A DNA stretch of 64,000 nt from Planctomycetota bacterium (GCA_024279865.1 JAJRRC010000052.1:62001-126000), one strand, 5' to 3'; counted from the stretch's first letter, positions 8,920 to 18,066 are shown. A program made the numbers and translations. Notes: generated by a model from the sequence alone, not told the origin.

Positions 8920-9786
8920 ATGAAAATCCACACGCTCTGGCACCAGAAACTTGGAATTGGAACGCTGGCTTTGGGTTTGGGTTTGGGTCTGGCCTTGGGC
9001 TTGGGAGCTGGCGTAGCCAACGCTCAAAACCTGATTGTTGATGGTGATGCAGAGGCAGCCAATACCAAGAATTGGTTCCGCATGTCCGCCGTGTCCGATG
9101 ACGCTCATGATGGCAACCATAGTTTTCAAGTCGATGGCTATGTCAACGTTCAAGCCAAACCATTCATCAAAGTTGATCCCTCCAAACACTACAACCTCTC
9201 AGGCTGGTTCAAATCTGCGGGCGAAAAACCAAGCAAGATTTATTTTGGCTTTGTTCCTTTTGATCAAAACAAAAAACAAATCATGCCTTGGCATGTCAAC
9301 GTCGTCGCTGGAACTGACACCACTTTGGCTGAAGCTTGCGTCAAAGGCGATACGGTGATCAAGATCACCGATGGTTCGAAATGGAAAGCACTGAAACATC
9401 TAGCCATGGCCTTTGATACAAAAGCGGACTTCTCAGATCTCCCCAACAAACGAATCTCCGCCCTGGGTATCACCGCGGTCCAAAACAAAGGCGATCACTG
9501 GGAAATCACCCTGGCCAAACCTTGCAAGCAAGACAAAGACGCTGGCACCTCGATTCGCATGCACCGTTCGGGAGGAACCTACATATACGCTGGGGCATCC
9601 AACAAAATCGTTCCCAGTGAATGGACCCAATACGCTGGCAAAATCAAAGGCAGCGCCACCAAAGGAATCCCCCTCAAACAATTTTGGCCTGGAACCAAAT
9701 TCGTCAGAATTTTGATTTTGGCGAACTATGGCATGAAAAAAGAAGGTATCCTCCTGATTGATGATCTAGAACTCACGGCTAAGTAA
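8920..9786 (+). CDS. Secreted protein with CBM-like fold, copy 1
   Basis: Exported protein of 288 residues. The signal peptide has a long Leu/Gly core (LALGLGLGLALGLGAG) and probable cleavage after GVANA. The mature part opens NLIVDGDAEAANTKNW and has YNLSGWFKSAGEKPSKIYFG, a layout seen in carbohydrate-binding (CBM4/9-like) jelly-roll modules; no catalytic motif is visible. The C-terminus ends LLIDDLELTAK, also typical of such modules. AAGGA (8907-8911) lies 8 nt before ATG 8920; an upstream in-frame ATG at 8878 is less likely. The next gene is a close paralogue. Sugar binding is inferred from general pattern only. Confidence 0.75.
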   Translation: MKIHTLWHQKLGIGTLALGLGLGLALGLGAGVANAQNLIVDGDAEAANTKNWFRMSAVSDDAHDGNHSFQVDGYVNVQAKPFIKVDPSKHYNLSGWFKSAGEKPSKIYFGFVPFDQNKKQIMPWHVNVVAGTDTTLAEACVKGDTVIKITDGSKWKALKHLAMAFDTKADFSDLPNKRISALGITAVQNKGDHWEITLAKPCKQDKDAGTSIRMHRSGGTYIYAGASNKIVPSEWTQYAGKIKGSATKGIPLKQFWPGTKFVRILILANYGMKKEGILLIDDLELTAK

Positions 9787-9831
9787 AATATGGTTTTATC
9801 CATTCTCACTTCATACACAAGGAATCAATTG

Positions 9832-10716
9832 ATGCAACTATCAAAACACTGGCAACAACAAATGGGAACCGGCATTCTGGCTTTGATGTTCAGCCTCGGA
9901 GCTGGACTTGCGTTCGGAGAAACTTCCGGGGGCGATTCCGGGGGGGCTTCCGGGGGCAATCTGATCATCAATGGTGATGCAGAGCTTACGGATTTTAAAA
10001 CCTGGCTGCATCTGACGACCACGTCAAACGATCCCCATGGTGGCGAGCATTGCTTTGAAATGACAGGCCATACCAATGTCCAAAATCACAAACCCATTGC
10101 CATTGATCCAGACAAAACCTATACCCTCTCAGGCTGGTTTAAGTCTGCGGGCGAAAAACCCAGCAACATTTACTTCGGCTTCGCCCCCCTCAATGCCAAG
10201 AAACAACAAATTGCCTCCTGGCATGTCAACGCCCTCGCTAAAACCCAAACCACGCTAACTGAAGCTTGTGCCAAAGGGGATACCGTCATCAAGGTCGCCG
10301 ATGCGTCCAAATGGGTTGCTCATAAATACTCAGTTGTGGCCTTTGACACAGCCTCAGACTTCTCAGATTTACCCAATCGCCAAACAACGGGCCATGGTAT
10401 CAAAGCGGTCCAAAACAAAGGCGATTACTGGGAAGTCACCCTGGCAAAACCCTGTAAGCAAACCAAAGAAGCTGGCACACCCGTTCGTGTTCATCGTGCC
10501 TCGGGAAGCTATATGTACTCTGCGGCATCCAGCAAAATCGTTCCCAATGAATGGACCCAGTTCTCTGCAAAAATCAAAGGCCACTCCATCAAAGGCAGCC
10601 CTCTCAAACAATTCTGGCCTGGAACCAAATTCGTCAGAATTTTGATCTTGGCAAATTGGGGGATGAAAAAAGAAGGCACCCTTCTCATTGATGATCTGGA
10701 ACTCACTGCTGAATAA
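9832..10716 (+). CDS. Secreted protein with CBM-like fold, copy 2
   Basis: Paralogue of the preceding gene over its whole length: both share SGWFKSAGEKPS, KGDYWEVTLAKPCKQ versus KGDHWEITLAKPCKQ, and LKQFWPGTKFVRILILAN. After the signal peptide (cleavage near GLAFG) there is an extra Ser/Gly stretch, ETSGGDSGGASGG, where copy 1 goes directly into NLIVDGDAE. That insert is encoded by three G-tract units (9919-9957). AAGGA (9819-9823) precedes ATG 9832. Only 45 nt separate the two copies and a terminator follows, so they form a two-gene operon. Confidence 0.75.
   Translation: MQLSKHWQQQMGTGILALMFSLGAGLAFGETSGGDSGGASGGNLIINGDAELTDFKTWLHLTTTSNDPHGGEHCFEMTGHTNVQNHKPIAIDPDKTYTLSGWFKSAGEKPSNIYFGFAPLNAKKQQIASWHVNALAKTQTTLTEACAKGDTVIKVADASKWVAHKYSVVAFDTASDFSDLPNRQTTGHGIKAVQNKGDYWEVTLAKPCKQTKEAGTPVRVHRASGSYMYSAASSKIVPNEWTQFSAKIKGHSIKGSPLKQFWPGTKFVRILILANWGMKKEGTLLIDDLELTAE
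9919..9957 (+). repeat. G-tract element at the signal peptide junction
   Basis: Three units of the form (A)TTCCGGGGG(C/G) inserted in frame. The paralogue at 8920-9786 lacks them at the corresponding position, which gives an internal empty-site comparison. Confidence 0.75.
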
Positions 10717-10747
10717 GTGAACCCCTTCAATCATTGACTGTTATTTA

Positions 10748-10785
10748 AACAAGGTTCACCTCTTAAGGGTGGGCCTTGTTTTATT
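10748..10785 (+). terminator. Rho-independent terminator of the secreted-protein pair
   Basis: AACAAGG (10748-10754) pairs with CCTTGTT (10774-10780), with an inner CACC/GGTG pairing, followed by TTATT. It lies 32 nt after the stop codon of copy 2. Confidence 0.8.
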
Positions 10786-10824
10786 GAGAGCATTCTTAAA
10801 CGAAGCGTTACGTCTGAAAAGAAT

Positions 10825-10952
10825 CCGCAAGCATACTTGCTTGGGCGTTGATCAAAATGCTTGAAGCAAATCAAAGGAAATTTCCGAGGAATTCCAGCGG
10901 ACCTTGAGCTTGACCCAAGGACAACTTCCGGGGGGCCGGGGACCGGGGGGGA
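10825..10952. repeat. REP-like hairpin and G-tract before the lon stop
   Basis: 10825-10847 is a REP-type hairpin (CCGCAAGCATACTTGCTTGG). 10922-10951 holds AACTTCCGGGGGG and a second GGGGACCGGGGGG unit. The tract ends one base before the complement of the lon stop codon (10953-10955). Confidence 0.75.
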
Positions 10953-13412
10953 TTATTTTTTGATGGCTTTGCGGAACTTGCGTGGATCAAAAGCTGCTTC
11001 GAGCACTTCATTAAAATTATCTGCAAAAACAAATTTACATTTCTGACGTACTTCAGGCTCGATCTCTTCCCACTCCCGTTCGTTTTGCTTGGGTATCAAA
11101 ATCGTCTTAATGCCAGCACGACAAGCAGCCAGTGATTTTTCTTTCACGCCGCCAATCGGTAACACCAAGCCACGCAAGGTGATTTCACCCGTCATGGCCA
11201 AATAGGGCTTGACCGGAATATCCAACAGCAATGAAACAATGGAAGTAAAAATTGAAACGCCTGCACTGGGTCCATCCTTGGGAACCGCCCCGGCAGGGAC
11301 ATGAATATGCAGGTCTGTTTTTTCCAATGCTGCCAAGTCATAACCAAACTGGTCGGCATTACTTTTGAACAGGCTCAGTGCGGTGGTGGCGGACTCTTTC
11401 ATGACATCGCCGAGTTGGCCGGTGATGGTGATTTTCCCACTACCTGGATAAGCGGTGGTTTCGATGAAAAGGATTTCTCCGCCGACGGAGGTATAGGCCA
11501 GTCCGACTGCCACGCCAGGGGTTTTGACGCGGCTATCAGCTTCGCGGATATATTTTTCAGGGCCGAGATATTCGACCACTGCTTTGGGATCAATGGTAAA
11601 AACTTTACGCGACCGACGTTTGCCCGCAGCCACCTTCGAGGCGACGCTACGACAAATCGCACCGATCTGTCGTTCTAGCTCACGCACCCCGGCTTCACGG
11701 GTGTAATCTTCGATGGTTTTGCGGATGGCGGGGATAGTCCATTTGCAGTGTGATTTGTATAGGCCGTTCTCTTTGGTTTGGCGAGGAACCAGATAGCGTT
11801 TGGCAATCTGGAGTTTGTCGTTGTCGGTGTAGCCTGTGATGTCGATCACTTCCATGCGATCCTGCAACGCCGGTGGAATGTTCTGTAGATAGTTGGCAGT
11901 GCAGATAAAAATGACTTTGGACAGATCAAAGGGCAAATCCAAATAGCGGTCCACAAACGCATTGTTCTGTCGGGGATCAAGCACTTCTAATAACGCACTG
12001 GCGGGATCACCTCGGAAGTCCGACCCCAGTTTGTCGACTTCATCGAGCATCATGACGGGGTTGTTGGTTCCCGCGCGACGGAGTTCTTGAATAATTCGGC
12101 CGGGCATCGCACCGATATAAGTTCTGCGATGGCCTCGGATTTCAGCTTCATCCCGGATGCCGCCGAAGCTCATGCGTGCGAATTTACGTCCCAGTGCGTC
12201 GGCAACAGATTGGCCCAGGCTGGTTTTCCCCACACCCGGAGGGCCGACGAGGCAAAGGATCGGGCTTGGGCCGTTGGGATTAAGTTTTCGAACAGCGAGG
12301 TATTCGATGAGACGACGTTTGACTTTGTCTAGGCCGTAGTGGTCACGGTCGAGAATTTTTCGGGCTTGGTCGAGGTCCAAGTTGTCTTTGTCGCTCTTGT
12401 TCCAAGGAAGCTCTACGAGCAGTTCCAAATAGGTCAGGAGCATGGCATATTCGGGGCTTGCCGGCGGAATGGAGTCCAGACGGGTCAGCTCCCGCTCAGC
12501 ATCATCACGAACCGCTTGAGGGGGATTGGCCTCTTCAAGACGTTTTCTGATATCGGCGAGTGTTTGATCGCCGCCGTTGCCTTCGCCTAGTTCATTTTGA
12601 ATGGCTTTGAGCTGTTCACGCAAAAAGACCTTGCGTTGAAATTCACCAATGGATGAATGGACATCTGCCTGGATTTTTTGTTGCAGCTCCAGAATTTCCA
12701 ACTGGGCTGAGACATGACGATGCACGGTACGAATCCGTTTGGCCACGTCCGCTTCTTCAAGGAGATCCTGTTTTTGCTGCACATCAAGGTTCAGGTTCGC
12801 CGCCAAGAAATCCGCCAAGCTGCTGGGACTGTCAATATTCAGCAAAACGCCAATGGCCTGCTCGGGCGCATGGGGCGCCAGCTCGATAAGTTGGCGCGCC
12901 TGTTCGCGGAGTTGTTCAACGCCCGCGTGGAACTTTTTGTTGCTTGAGCCTGGAATCTCTTTGACCGCTTCATGCTCAATCACAAAGTAAGGCTCGGTTT
13001 GGACATACTTGCGGATTTTGATGCGGCCAAGGCCATGTACCAGCAAAGAAACCGTGTCGTCCGGCTCTTTTTGTACTTTGACGACGATGACCGCGGTTCC
13101 GACGTGATAAAGGTCTTGCGGTCCTGGGTCTTCATCATCTTCTTCGTGCTGGGTCACAAGTGCGATGATTTTGGACTTATCCAGATTTTCTTTGATCATC
13201 TGGAGCGTTTTTGGCCGTCCGACGCCCAAAGGCATCACCGTGCCTGGAAACATCACCGCGCCGCGAATGGGCAGCACAGGCAGGGTTTTGGGCAATTGAA
13301 TATTGCCATCATCGTCGACCGCGCTGGGGTCCAACGGGATATCAATCACTTCGCTATGAATATTGCCCTGATCATCGACCAGCTGAATGAGTTGAGGATT
13401 GTCCGAGGTCAT
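10953..13412 (-). CDS. lon: Lon ATP-dependent protease
   Basis: Cytosolic AAA+ serine protease that degrades misfolded and regulatory proteins; 819 residues, the standard length. N-terminal substrate-binding domain (about 40-240, LPVLPIRGAVMFPGTVMPL), AAA+ module with Walker A GPPGVGKTSLG and Walker B MMLDEVDKLG, and the C-terminal protease domain with catalytic Ser in PKDGPSAGVSI and catalytic Lys in GGVKEKSLAACRAG. The upstream region (13446-13476) has an inverted repeat TTATTC-N9-GAATAA and the palindrome AAACAATTGTTT; both could be operators, but neither matches a known heat-shock site closely. Divergent from folE2. Confidence 0.97.
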   Translation of the reverse strand: MTSDNPQLIQLVDDQGNIHSEVIDIPLDPSAVDDDGNIQLPKTLPVLPIRGAVMFPGTVMPLGVGRPKTLQMIKENLDKSKIIALVTQHEEDDEDPGPQDLYHVGTAVIVVKVQKEPDDTVSLLVHGLGRIKIRKYVQTEPYFVIEHEAVKEIPGSSNKKFHAGVEQLREQARQLIELAPHAPEQAIGVLLNIDSPSSLADFLAANLNLDVQQKQDLLEEADVAKRIRTVHRHVSAQLEILELQQKIQADVHSSIGEFQRKVFLREQLKAIQNELGEGNGGDQTLADIRKRLEEANPPQAVRDDAERELTRLDSIPPASPEYAMLLTYLELLVELPWNKSDKDNLDLDQARKILDRDHYGLDKVKRRLIEYLAVRKLNPNGPSPILCLVGPPGVGKTSLGQSVADALGRKFARMSFGGIRDEAEIRGHRRTYIGAMPGRIIQELRRAGTNNPVMMLDEVDKLGSDFRGDPASALLEVLDPRQNNAFVDRYLDLPFDLSKVIFICTANYLQNIPPALQDRMEVIDITGYTDNDKLQIAKRYLVPRQTKENGLYKSHCKWTIPAIRKTIEDYTREAGVRELERQIGAICRSVASKVAAGKRRSRKVFTIDPKAVVEYLGPEKYIREADSRVKTPGVAVGLAYTSVGGEILFIETTAYPGSGKITITGQLGDVMKESATTALSLFKSNADQFGYDLAALEKTDLHIHVPAGAVPKDGPSAGVSIFTSIVSLLLDIPVKPYLAMTGEITLRGLVLPIGGVKEKSLAACRAGIKTILIPKQNEREWEEIEPEVRQKCKFVFADNFNEVLEAAFDPRKFRKAIKK

Positions 13413-13820
13413 ACAAATTCCATTTAATGAACAGATTTTTTTTTGTTATTCACGGGTTTTGAATAAACAATTGTTTCTAAAATTTTCAATGCCCCCACAG
13501 AGGCGATGCGTCCCACTGGCCGTTTGCGTTCTTCTGAGGCTAAGGCAATACATCTCTTTGTGATTCATCATAGGAAGAATCTGATGCTGAGGATAGCATA
13601 CATGCGAACCCTTTCGTTTTTTTACAGCCTGGGTGATCTCTTTTCAAAAACGATTCCTATCATAAAGGTAGAACCCGAAGATTTATTTCAAGGCCACAAA
13701 GAGGCTCTTTTCTTTTCCTGCGGGGCCTATTCGGTAACCTGCGTGGTGAAAACGGCTCGCACAATTGCCTTTAAACCGCTGGCGGTCTACTATCTGTTGC
13801 TCTCATATGGATCGAAAATC
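13413..13820. other. lon-folE2 divergent intergenic region
   Basis: A 408-bp region without a convincing gene. Near lon it carries TTATTC-N9-GAATAA (13446-13466) and AAACAATTGTTT (13465-13476). The folE2 frame is open through most of the rest, but that translation shows no family similarity and starts without a ribosome-binding site. A long 5' leader for folE2 is possible; I see no riboswitch that I can name. Confidence 0.5.
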
Positions 13821-14651
13821 ATGACGACACAGACTAAAAAAACCACCCTCGCTTCTGCCATGCCCGACGTTCAGGCTGCTGACGATTACCGTCAGATTGC
13901 CATTGACAAGGTCGGCGTGAAAGACATTACCTATCCAATTAGCCTGCATTGCCCTGCCACGGGCAATGTGCAGCACACCGTTGCGAAGGTAAATATGTAT
14001 GTGAGCTTGCCTCACGACCAAAAAGGGACTCATATGTCCCGTTTTCTAGAGGTACTTAATAAACACCGAGAGCAAATTCGCTCGGACCAGATTATGAGCA
14101 TTTGTGCGGACATTCGTGATCGTCTCGAAGCACCTGAAGCTCACTTGCAACTGACGTTTCCCTACTTTATCCATAAAAAAGCCCCTGTGACCCAATCCCC
14201 AGGCATGCTGGATATTCAGGTGACCTTCGATGCCACGGCCGGGGACAAAAATGAGTTCATCATGTCCGTTAAAGTGCCAGGCAAGAGCTTGTGCCCCTGC
14301 TCCAAAGAAATTTCAGCCTACGGAGCGCACAACCAGCGTTGTGAAATCGAAGCCCGCGTGCGTTTCACCGCAGGCAAGATGATGTGGATTGAAGAGTTGT
14401 TTGATATTGTCGAAAAAGCAGCCAGTTCCCCCGTCTTTTCGGTTCTCAAACGGCCGGACGAAAAATGGGTCACCGAAACCGCCTTCGACAATCCCAAATT
14501 TGTCGAAGACATCGTCCGCGATCTGGCCATCATGCTAGACAACGAAGACCGCATTTGCTGGTATCAGATCACCAGTGAAAACTTCGAGTCCATCCACAAT
14601 CACAACGCTTATGCGTATATCGAAAAAGACAAAGACGAATGTTGCGAATAA
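13821..14651 (+). CDS. folE2: GTP cyclohydrolase FolE2 (type IB)
   Basis: Converts GTP to 7,8-dihydroneopterin triphosphate, first step of folate and queuosine precursor synthesis. The FolE2/MptA (COG1469) type can work with metals other than zinc. Motifs: MSRFLEVLNKHRE, and the family signature SLCPCSKEISAYGAHNQRC with the metal/active-site Cys. ATG 13821 gives 276 residues, a normal family length; the frame extends upstream without homology. No other folate or queuosine gene is near. The glutaredoxin-like gene follows after 58 nt. Confidence 0.93.
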   Translation: MTTQTKKTTLASAMPDVQAADDYRQIAIDKVGVKDITYPISLHCPATGNVQHTVAKVNMYVSLPHDQKGTHMSRFLEVLNKHREQIRSDQIMSICADIRDRLEAPEAHLQLTFPYFIHKKAPVTQSPGMLDIQVTFDATAGDKNEFIMSVKVPGKSLCPCSKEISAYGAHNQRCEIEARVRFTAGKMMWIEELFDIVEKAASSPVFSVLKRPDEKWVTETAFDNPKFVEDIVRDLAIMLDNEDRICWYQITSENFESIHNHNAYAYIEKDKDECCE

Positions 14652-14709
14652 GTCGTCACGCAGAAGCGTTCTGAAAAAACCCTTTTCAACGCCACTTAAA
14701 CCCACCGTC

Positions 14710-14940
14710 ATGGATCTTTACCTCTATACACGTGAAGAATGTCCGTTGTGTGATCGCTTGCATGCGATGCTTGGTCCGCGTCTGAAAAATCTGAAAATTC
14801 GATACATTGATGCCAACGCTCATTGGTATGAAACCTATCGTTACCGGATTCCTGTTTTGACGCAGGGTGAACAGGTTTTGCTTGAAGGCAAGCCTGATTT
14901 GGCGGAAGTGGATCGCGTGATTGTGTCATTGAAGTCATAA
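14710..14940 (+). CDS. Glutaredoxin-like protein (DUF836 family)
   Basis: Small thioredoxin-fold protein of 76 residues. It opens MDLYLYTREECPLCDRLHAM, with a CxxC redox motif (CPLC) at residues 11-14, and has the cis-proline motif RIPVLT. It matches the glutaredoxin-like DUF836 family; its partner is unknown. ATG 14710 is chosen because the fold starts there; the frame is open further upstream, overlapping the folE2 end. Confidence 0.8.
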   Translation: MDLYLYTREECPLCDRLHAMLGPRLKNLKIRYIDANAHWYETYRYRIPVLTQGEQVLLEGKPDLAEVDRVIVSLKS

Positions 14941-15107
14941 TGTTTCCTGATGCGTGATGGTTCTACTTTTATGACGACCTCCAAGCCGGTCCTGCGTTAT
15001 GAGCAGGGCTGCGGTGAGCGCGCCAAGCAGTTTGGCTGTAAACTTAGCCATCGAGATGAATATGACTTTAATAGGTTTTTTACGCGAGGGACGTATGAAT
15101 CTGTACC

Positions 15108-16982
15108 ATGACCCGGGACGAATCCATGAAGCTTAATAAAAATTTGCCGCTGTGGCGTCATGTGAGTTTTACGTTGATGTGGTCCAGTGTCGCTGCGAGC
15201 GGCTTTGGCGACCGCATGATCCAGTTGGCTGCTTGGGAGATGCTGGGGATTGACCTCCCTGGCGCGCAGGCCTCGAGCATTCAGGCCGCGGTCTACTGTA
15301 TTTTTTTCATTCCATACCTGATCTTCAGTCCTTTGGGCGGTTGGTTGGCGGATACTTTTAATCGCAAGTGGATTTTGCTGGGCTGTGATGAGGTGCGGGG
15401 CTTGCTGCTGGTCATTGCGGTCTTCGTTTTGCCGATGGGCGTGGCCCAAGCCAATGAAGTTTGGATGATCTATGCGTTAATTTTCGGGGTCGGGGCGATG
15501 GCTGCGATTTTTAGTCCCACCCGCAACGCCACCATTCCGCAGATTGTGCCGACGAGTCAGCTTCAATCCGCCAATGCGGTGGTTTTGGGGATTGCGGTGA
15601 TTGCGTCGATGATCGGGCTGGGCGTGGGTAGCCGTATTATTGAACAGTCTTCAATTCGCGTAGGCCTTCAAATTGGCGCGGGTTTGTTTTTAATCAGTGG
15701 CAGCTTTTTTGCTTGGATGAAACTGCGGACCCACCCCCGCCCGACAGTCCAAATAGGTCAAATGGAGCGATTGGTCCAAGCAGCCAACTATCTCAAGCAC
15801 CATCGCCGTATTGCCCAATTGGTGATTTTTAATGCGGCATTTTGGGCGGCAGCGAATATTTTTCTTGCTGCCTTGGCGGCCCTTTGCAAAACACGTTATG
15901 ACGTGCCAGCGGAGCAATTAAAATCTCATATTGCAGACCTAGGCATGTTCGTGGGCTTGGGCATGCTCTCCAGTAGCCTATTTGTCGCTTGGCTTCGGAC
16001 TCGCCGTGAAACCGGCTGGCTGGCAATGTTGAATTTATTTTTGGCTGCCTTGTGCATGATCGTGGTGGCGTTGGTGCATTCTTACAAGGTAGCCTTGATC
16101 TTCGGCACACTGGCGGGGTTCTTTGGGAATACCGCCATGATTTGCATGGCAACCTTGACCCAATCGCTCACTCCCAACTACATCCGAGGCCGCGTCTTTG
16201 GCTTACGCGATGTTTTAACCACCTTGTCCATCGTGCTGATCAATGCCCTGATCTGGCAAATGCCCCAAGCAGACCAATGGATGGTCCCAAGCCTCCTAGT
16301 CACCTCCGTCATCTTGGCGTTGGTCAGTATCGTGAGCATGATTTATATGATGCGGGTGGGTCTGACACCTTGCCCCAAAGCCAACATCATCTGGCACGGC
16401 TGTCAGCTCTACAGCCAAGTGTGGCATCGCCTCAAAGTCTCAGGCAAATCCAATATCCCAGGCTCTGGCCCCGTGATTATTGCCTCCAACCATCTCACCG
16501 CGCTAGACCCATTCGTCCTGCAATGCCGTACCAATCGCATGGCACATTGGCTGATGCTTCAAAATTATCGCTTCACATGGGCGAATGTCGTCTGGGATGC
16601 CATTGAACCAATCTGTATCGAACATGACGACGCAAACTTAAGCCAAATCCGTAAAGTCATCACCGTATTGCGCCAAGGTAAAGTCGTTGGCCTCTTTCCC
16701 GAAGGCACGCTCCAACGTGAAAAGCGAGAGCTACAACCTTTTGCCCCAGGCATTGCGATGATCGCGCGACGATCCAAAGCGGTGATTGTTCCCACTTGGA
16801 TTGAAGGTTCGCCGCGGGCTCGTCAGATGATTTTTCATTTTCTATTGCCTAGCCGCACAACCGTGCAGTTTGGTAAGCCTTGGACGATTGATCCCAACGC
16901 AACCGATCAAGAAGTCACCGAAGAACTGCGTCGGCGGATGCTTGAGTTAAAGAAAACAGCAGACTCTGCCAATTTTGATTAG
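15108..16982 (+). CDS. MFS transporter fused to a PlsC-type acyltransferase
   Basis: Two-domain membrane protein of 624 residues. Residues about 15-425 form a 12-segment MFS transporter with the loop motif GGWLADTFNRKW. Residues about 430-615 form a 1-acyl-glycerophosphate acyltransferase domain with the HX4D motif NHLTALDPF and FPEGT. The arrangement resembles LplT-Aas fusions, which flip lysophospholipid across the inner membrane and re-acylate it; unlike Aas, no acyl-ACP synthetase domain is present. Lysophospholipid repair is the likely role, by inference. ATG 15108 and ATG 15126 are both possible starts. Confidence 0.88.
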   Translation: MTRDESMKLNKNLPLWRHVSFTLMWSSVAASGFGDRMIQLAAWEMLGIDLPGAQASSIQAAVYCIFFIPYLIFSPLGGWLADTFNRKWILLGCDEVRGLLLVIAVFVLPMGVAQANEVWMIYALIFGVGAMAAIFSPTRNATIPQIVPTSQLQSANAVVLGIAVIASMIGLGVGSRIIEQSSIRVGLQIGAGLFLISGSFFAWMKLRTHPRPTVQIGQMERLVQAANYLKHHRRIAQLVIFNAAFWAAANIFLAALAALCKTRYDVPAEQLKSHIADLGMFVGLGMLSSSLFVAWLRTRRETGWLAMLNLFLAALCMIVVALVHSYKVALIFGTLAGFFGNTAMICMATLTQSLTPNYIRGRVFGLRDVLTTLSIVLINALIWQMPQADQWMVPSLLVTSVILALVSIVSMIYMMRVGLTPCPKANIIWHGCQLYSQVWHRLKVSGKSNIPGSGPVIIASNHLTALDPFVLQCRTNRMAHWLMLQNYRFTWANVVWDAIEPICIEHDDANLSQIRKVITVLRQGKVVGLFPEGTLQREKRELQPFAPGIAMIARRSKAVIVPTWIEGSPRARQMIFHFLLPSRTTVQFGKPWTIDPNATDQEVTEELRRRMLELKKTADSANFD

Positions 16983-17010
16983 GGCGTCATGCGTCAATAA
17001 TCTTCACTTG

Positions 17011-17103
17011 TATTCAAGGATCGGATCGCGCAAGCAAGTATGCTTGTGGCTATTTTTACACGCTCAACAAAATCATTTGTGAAGATTATTTATGCAAAAT
17101 GCT
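17011..17103. repeat. REP-like hairpin with TGCAAAATGCTC tail
   Basis: Second copy of the arrangement at 4421-4512: CGCGCAAGCAAGTATGCTTG hairpin at about 17028-17047, then AAGATTATTTATGCAAAATG. It fills the gap between two convergent genes and ends at the stop of the next gene. Confidence 0.75.
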
Positions 17104-18048
17104 CTAATTTTCTTTTTTCAATCCCAGCTTGGCAAGCTCTTTTTCAAAGCGGTTGGCATTGAGTTTCCAATAAGCCAATCGGCTGCTTTTGAGCAAGTTG
17201 GCTTTTTGACCTTCACTGGTTTGCCAGCGGATGATTCGTTTGGAGGAAGCTTTTTCGATAAAGAACGTCCAAGTGGGGCCGTTCTCAATGGCCACGGTGC
17301 AGAGGTCCACTTCAAACGTACCTGCGGGGACGGTGATGGTTTGAGATTTTTCGGGAGCTTGTCGCTCGAATGTGGCCGTGGTCCACTGAAGCGGTTTGTG
17401 GCTCAGCCGCACATGGGTCAAGGACCGGAACAAGGGAACTTTCACAGATTGACCCGGTTGGACCACTGGCATTGCTAAGCCTCTGGCCCAGTGAAAGAGG
17501 ACATCTTCACTGATGCCGTTGGGCGGGTAAGGCAAATTGCTCTGCTGGTCTGCTTCTCGGTCAAAATAGCTATGGGACACGGAGCGGATTTTATTTTGGT
17601 CAAAAAGAAGCTGGTGATAAACCTGCCCGCACCATTCCTGGCTGGAAAAAGAAACTTTCATCGGCAAGCCCGCCAATCGACCCGAAGTAGGCTTCAGTGC
17701 GACAAACGTACTGGTCATTAAGTTGTAATCGTAAATGCCTGTTTGAAAATCCTGAACAAAGTTCAGTTTCAGCACAGGCACTTCATCAGATTGATGATGC
17801 ACGCCATGATCTGCTTTGACACGGGCTTCATTGGAGAAGGTTTCGGTGACAAAAATGGTGATGGCCGTGCCTTTTCGTAATTCCCGATAACGCGGATAGG
17901 TCAGTTCATAGCCCGCCAGCTCTGCTTTGCCATCTCCCCAGACAGACCAAAACGAACTGTTAAAGGTCGGTGATTCCAGTGTTTGCGCCCAAGCCCCCGT
18001 CGATCCCATGGCCAGCAACAACAAACTCGCAAGAAAAGTCTTTAACAT
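17104..18048 (-). CDS. Secreted protein of unknown function
   Basis: Exported protein of 314 residues with a clear signal peptide (MLKTFLASLLLLAMGSTGAW, cleavage after AWA). The mature part has FWSVWGDGKAELAGYELTYPRY and later TITVPAGTFEVDLCTVAIENG, reminiscent of proteins whose last domain measures or binds an ester-linked lipid or sugar, but I do not recognise the family. Three Cys are spread through the mature chain. Downstream of acyP on the same strand, separated by a TATCAG-type repeat, so it probably has its own promoter. Confidence 0.7.
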   Translation of the reverse strand: MLKTFLASLLLLAMGSTGAWAQTLESPTFNSSFWSVWGDGKAELAGYELTYPRYRELRKGTAITIFVTETFSNEARVKADHGVHHQSDEVPVLKLNFVQDFQTGIYDYNLMTSTFVALKPTSGRLAGLPMKVSFSSQEWCGQVYHQLLFDQNKIRSVSHSYFDREADQQSNLPYPPNGISEDVLFHWARGLAMPVVQPGQSVKVPLFRSLTHVRLSHKPLQWTTATFERQAPEKSQTITVPAGTFEVDLCTVAIENGPTWTFFIEKASSKRIIRWQTSEGQKANLLKSSRLAYWKLNANRFEKELAKLGLKKEN

Positions 18049-18066
18049 CAGAGGGATCCTTTTTAA

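Noticed and set aside
13506-13820. N-terminal extension of folE2
   Set aside because: The frame is open but has no ribosome-binding site or family similarity; FolE2 homology and normal length begin at 13821.
14939-15051. Small minus-strand ORF starting MAKFTAKLLGALTAALLI
   Set aside because: It looks like a short hydrophobic peptide but lacks a ribosome-binding site and ends inside the glutaredoxin-like gene; not enough evidence.
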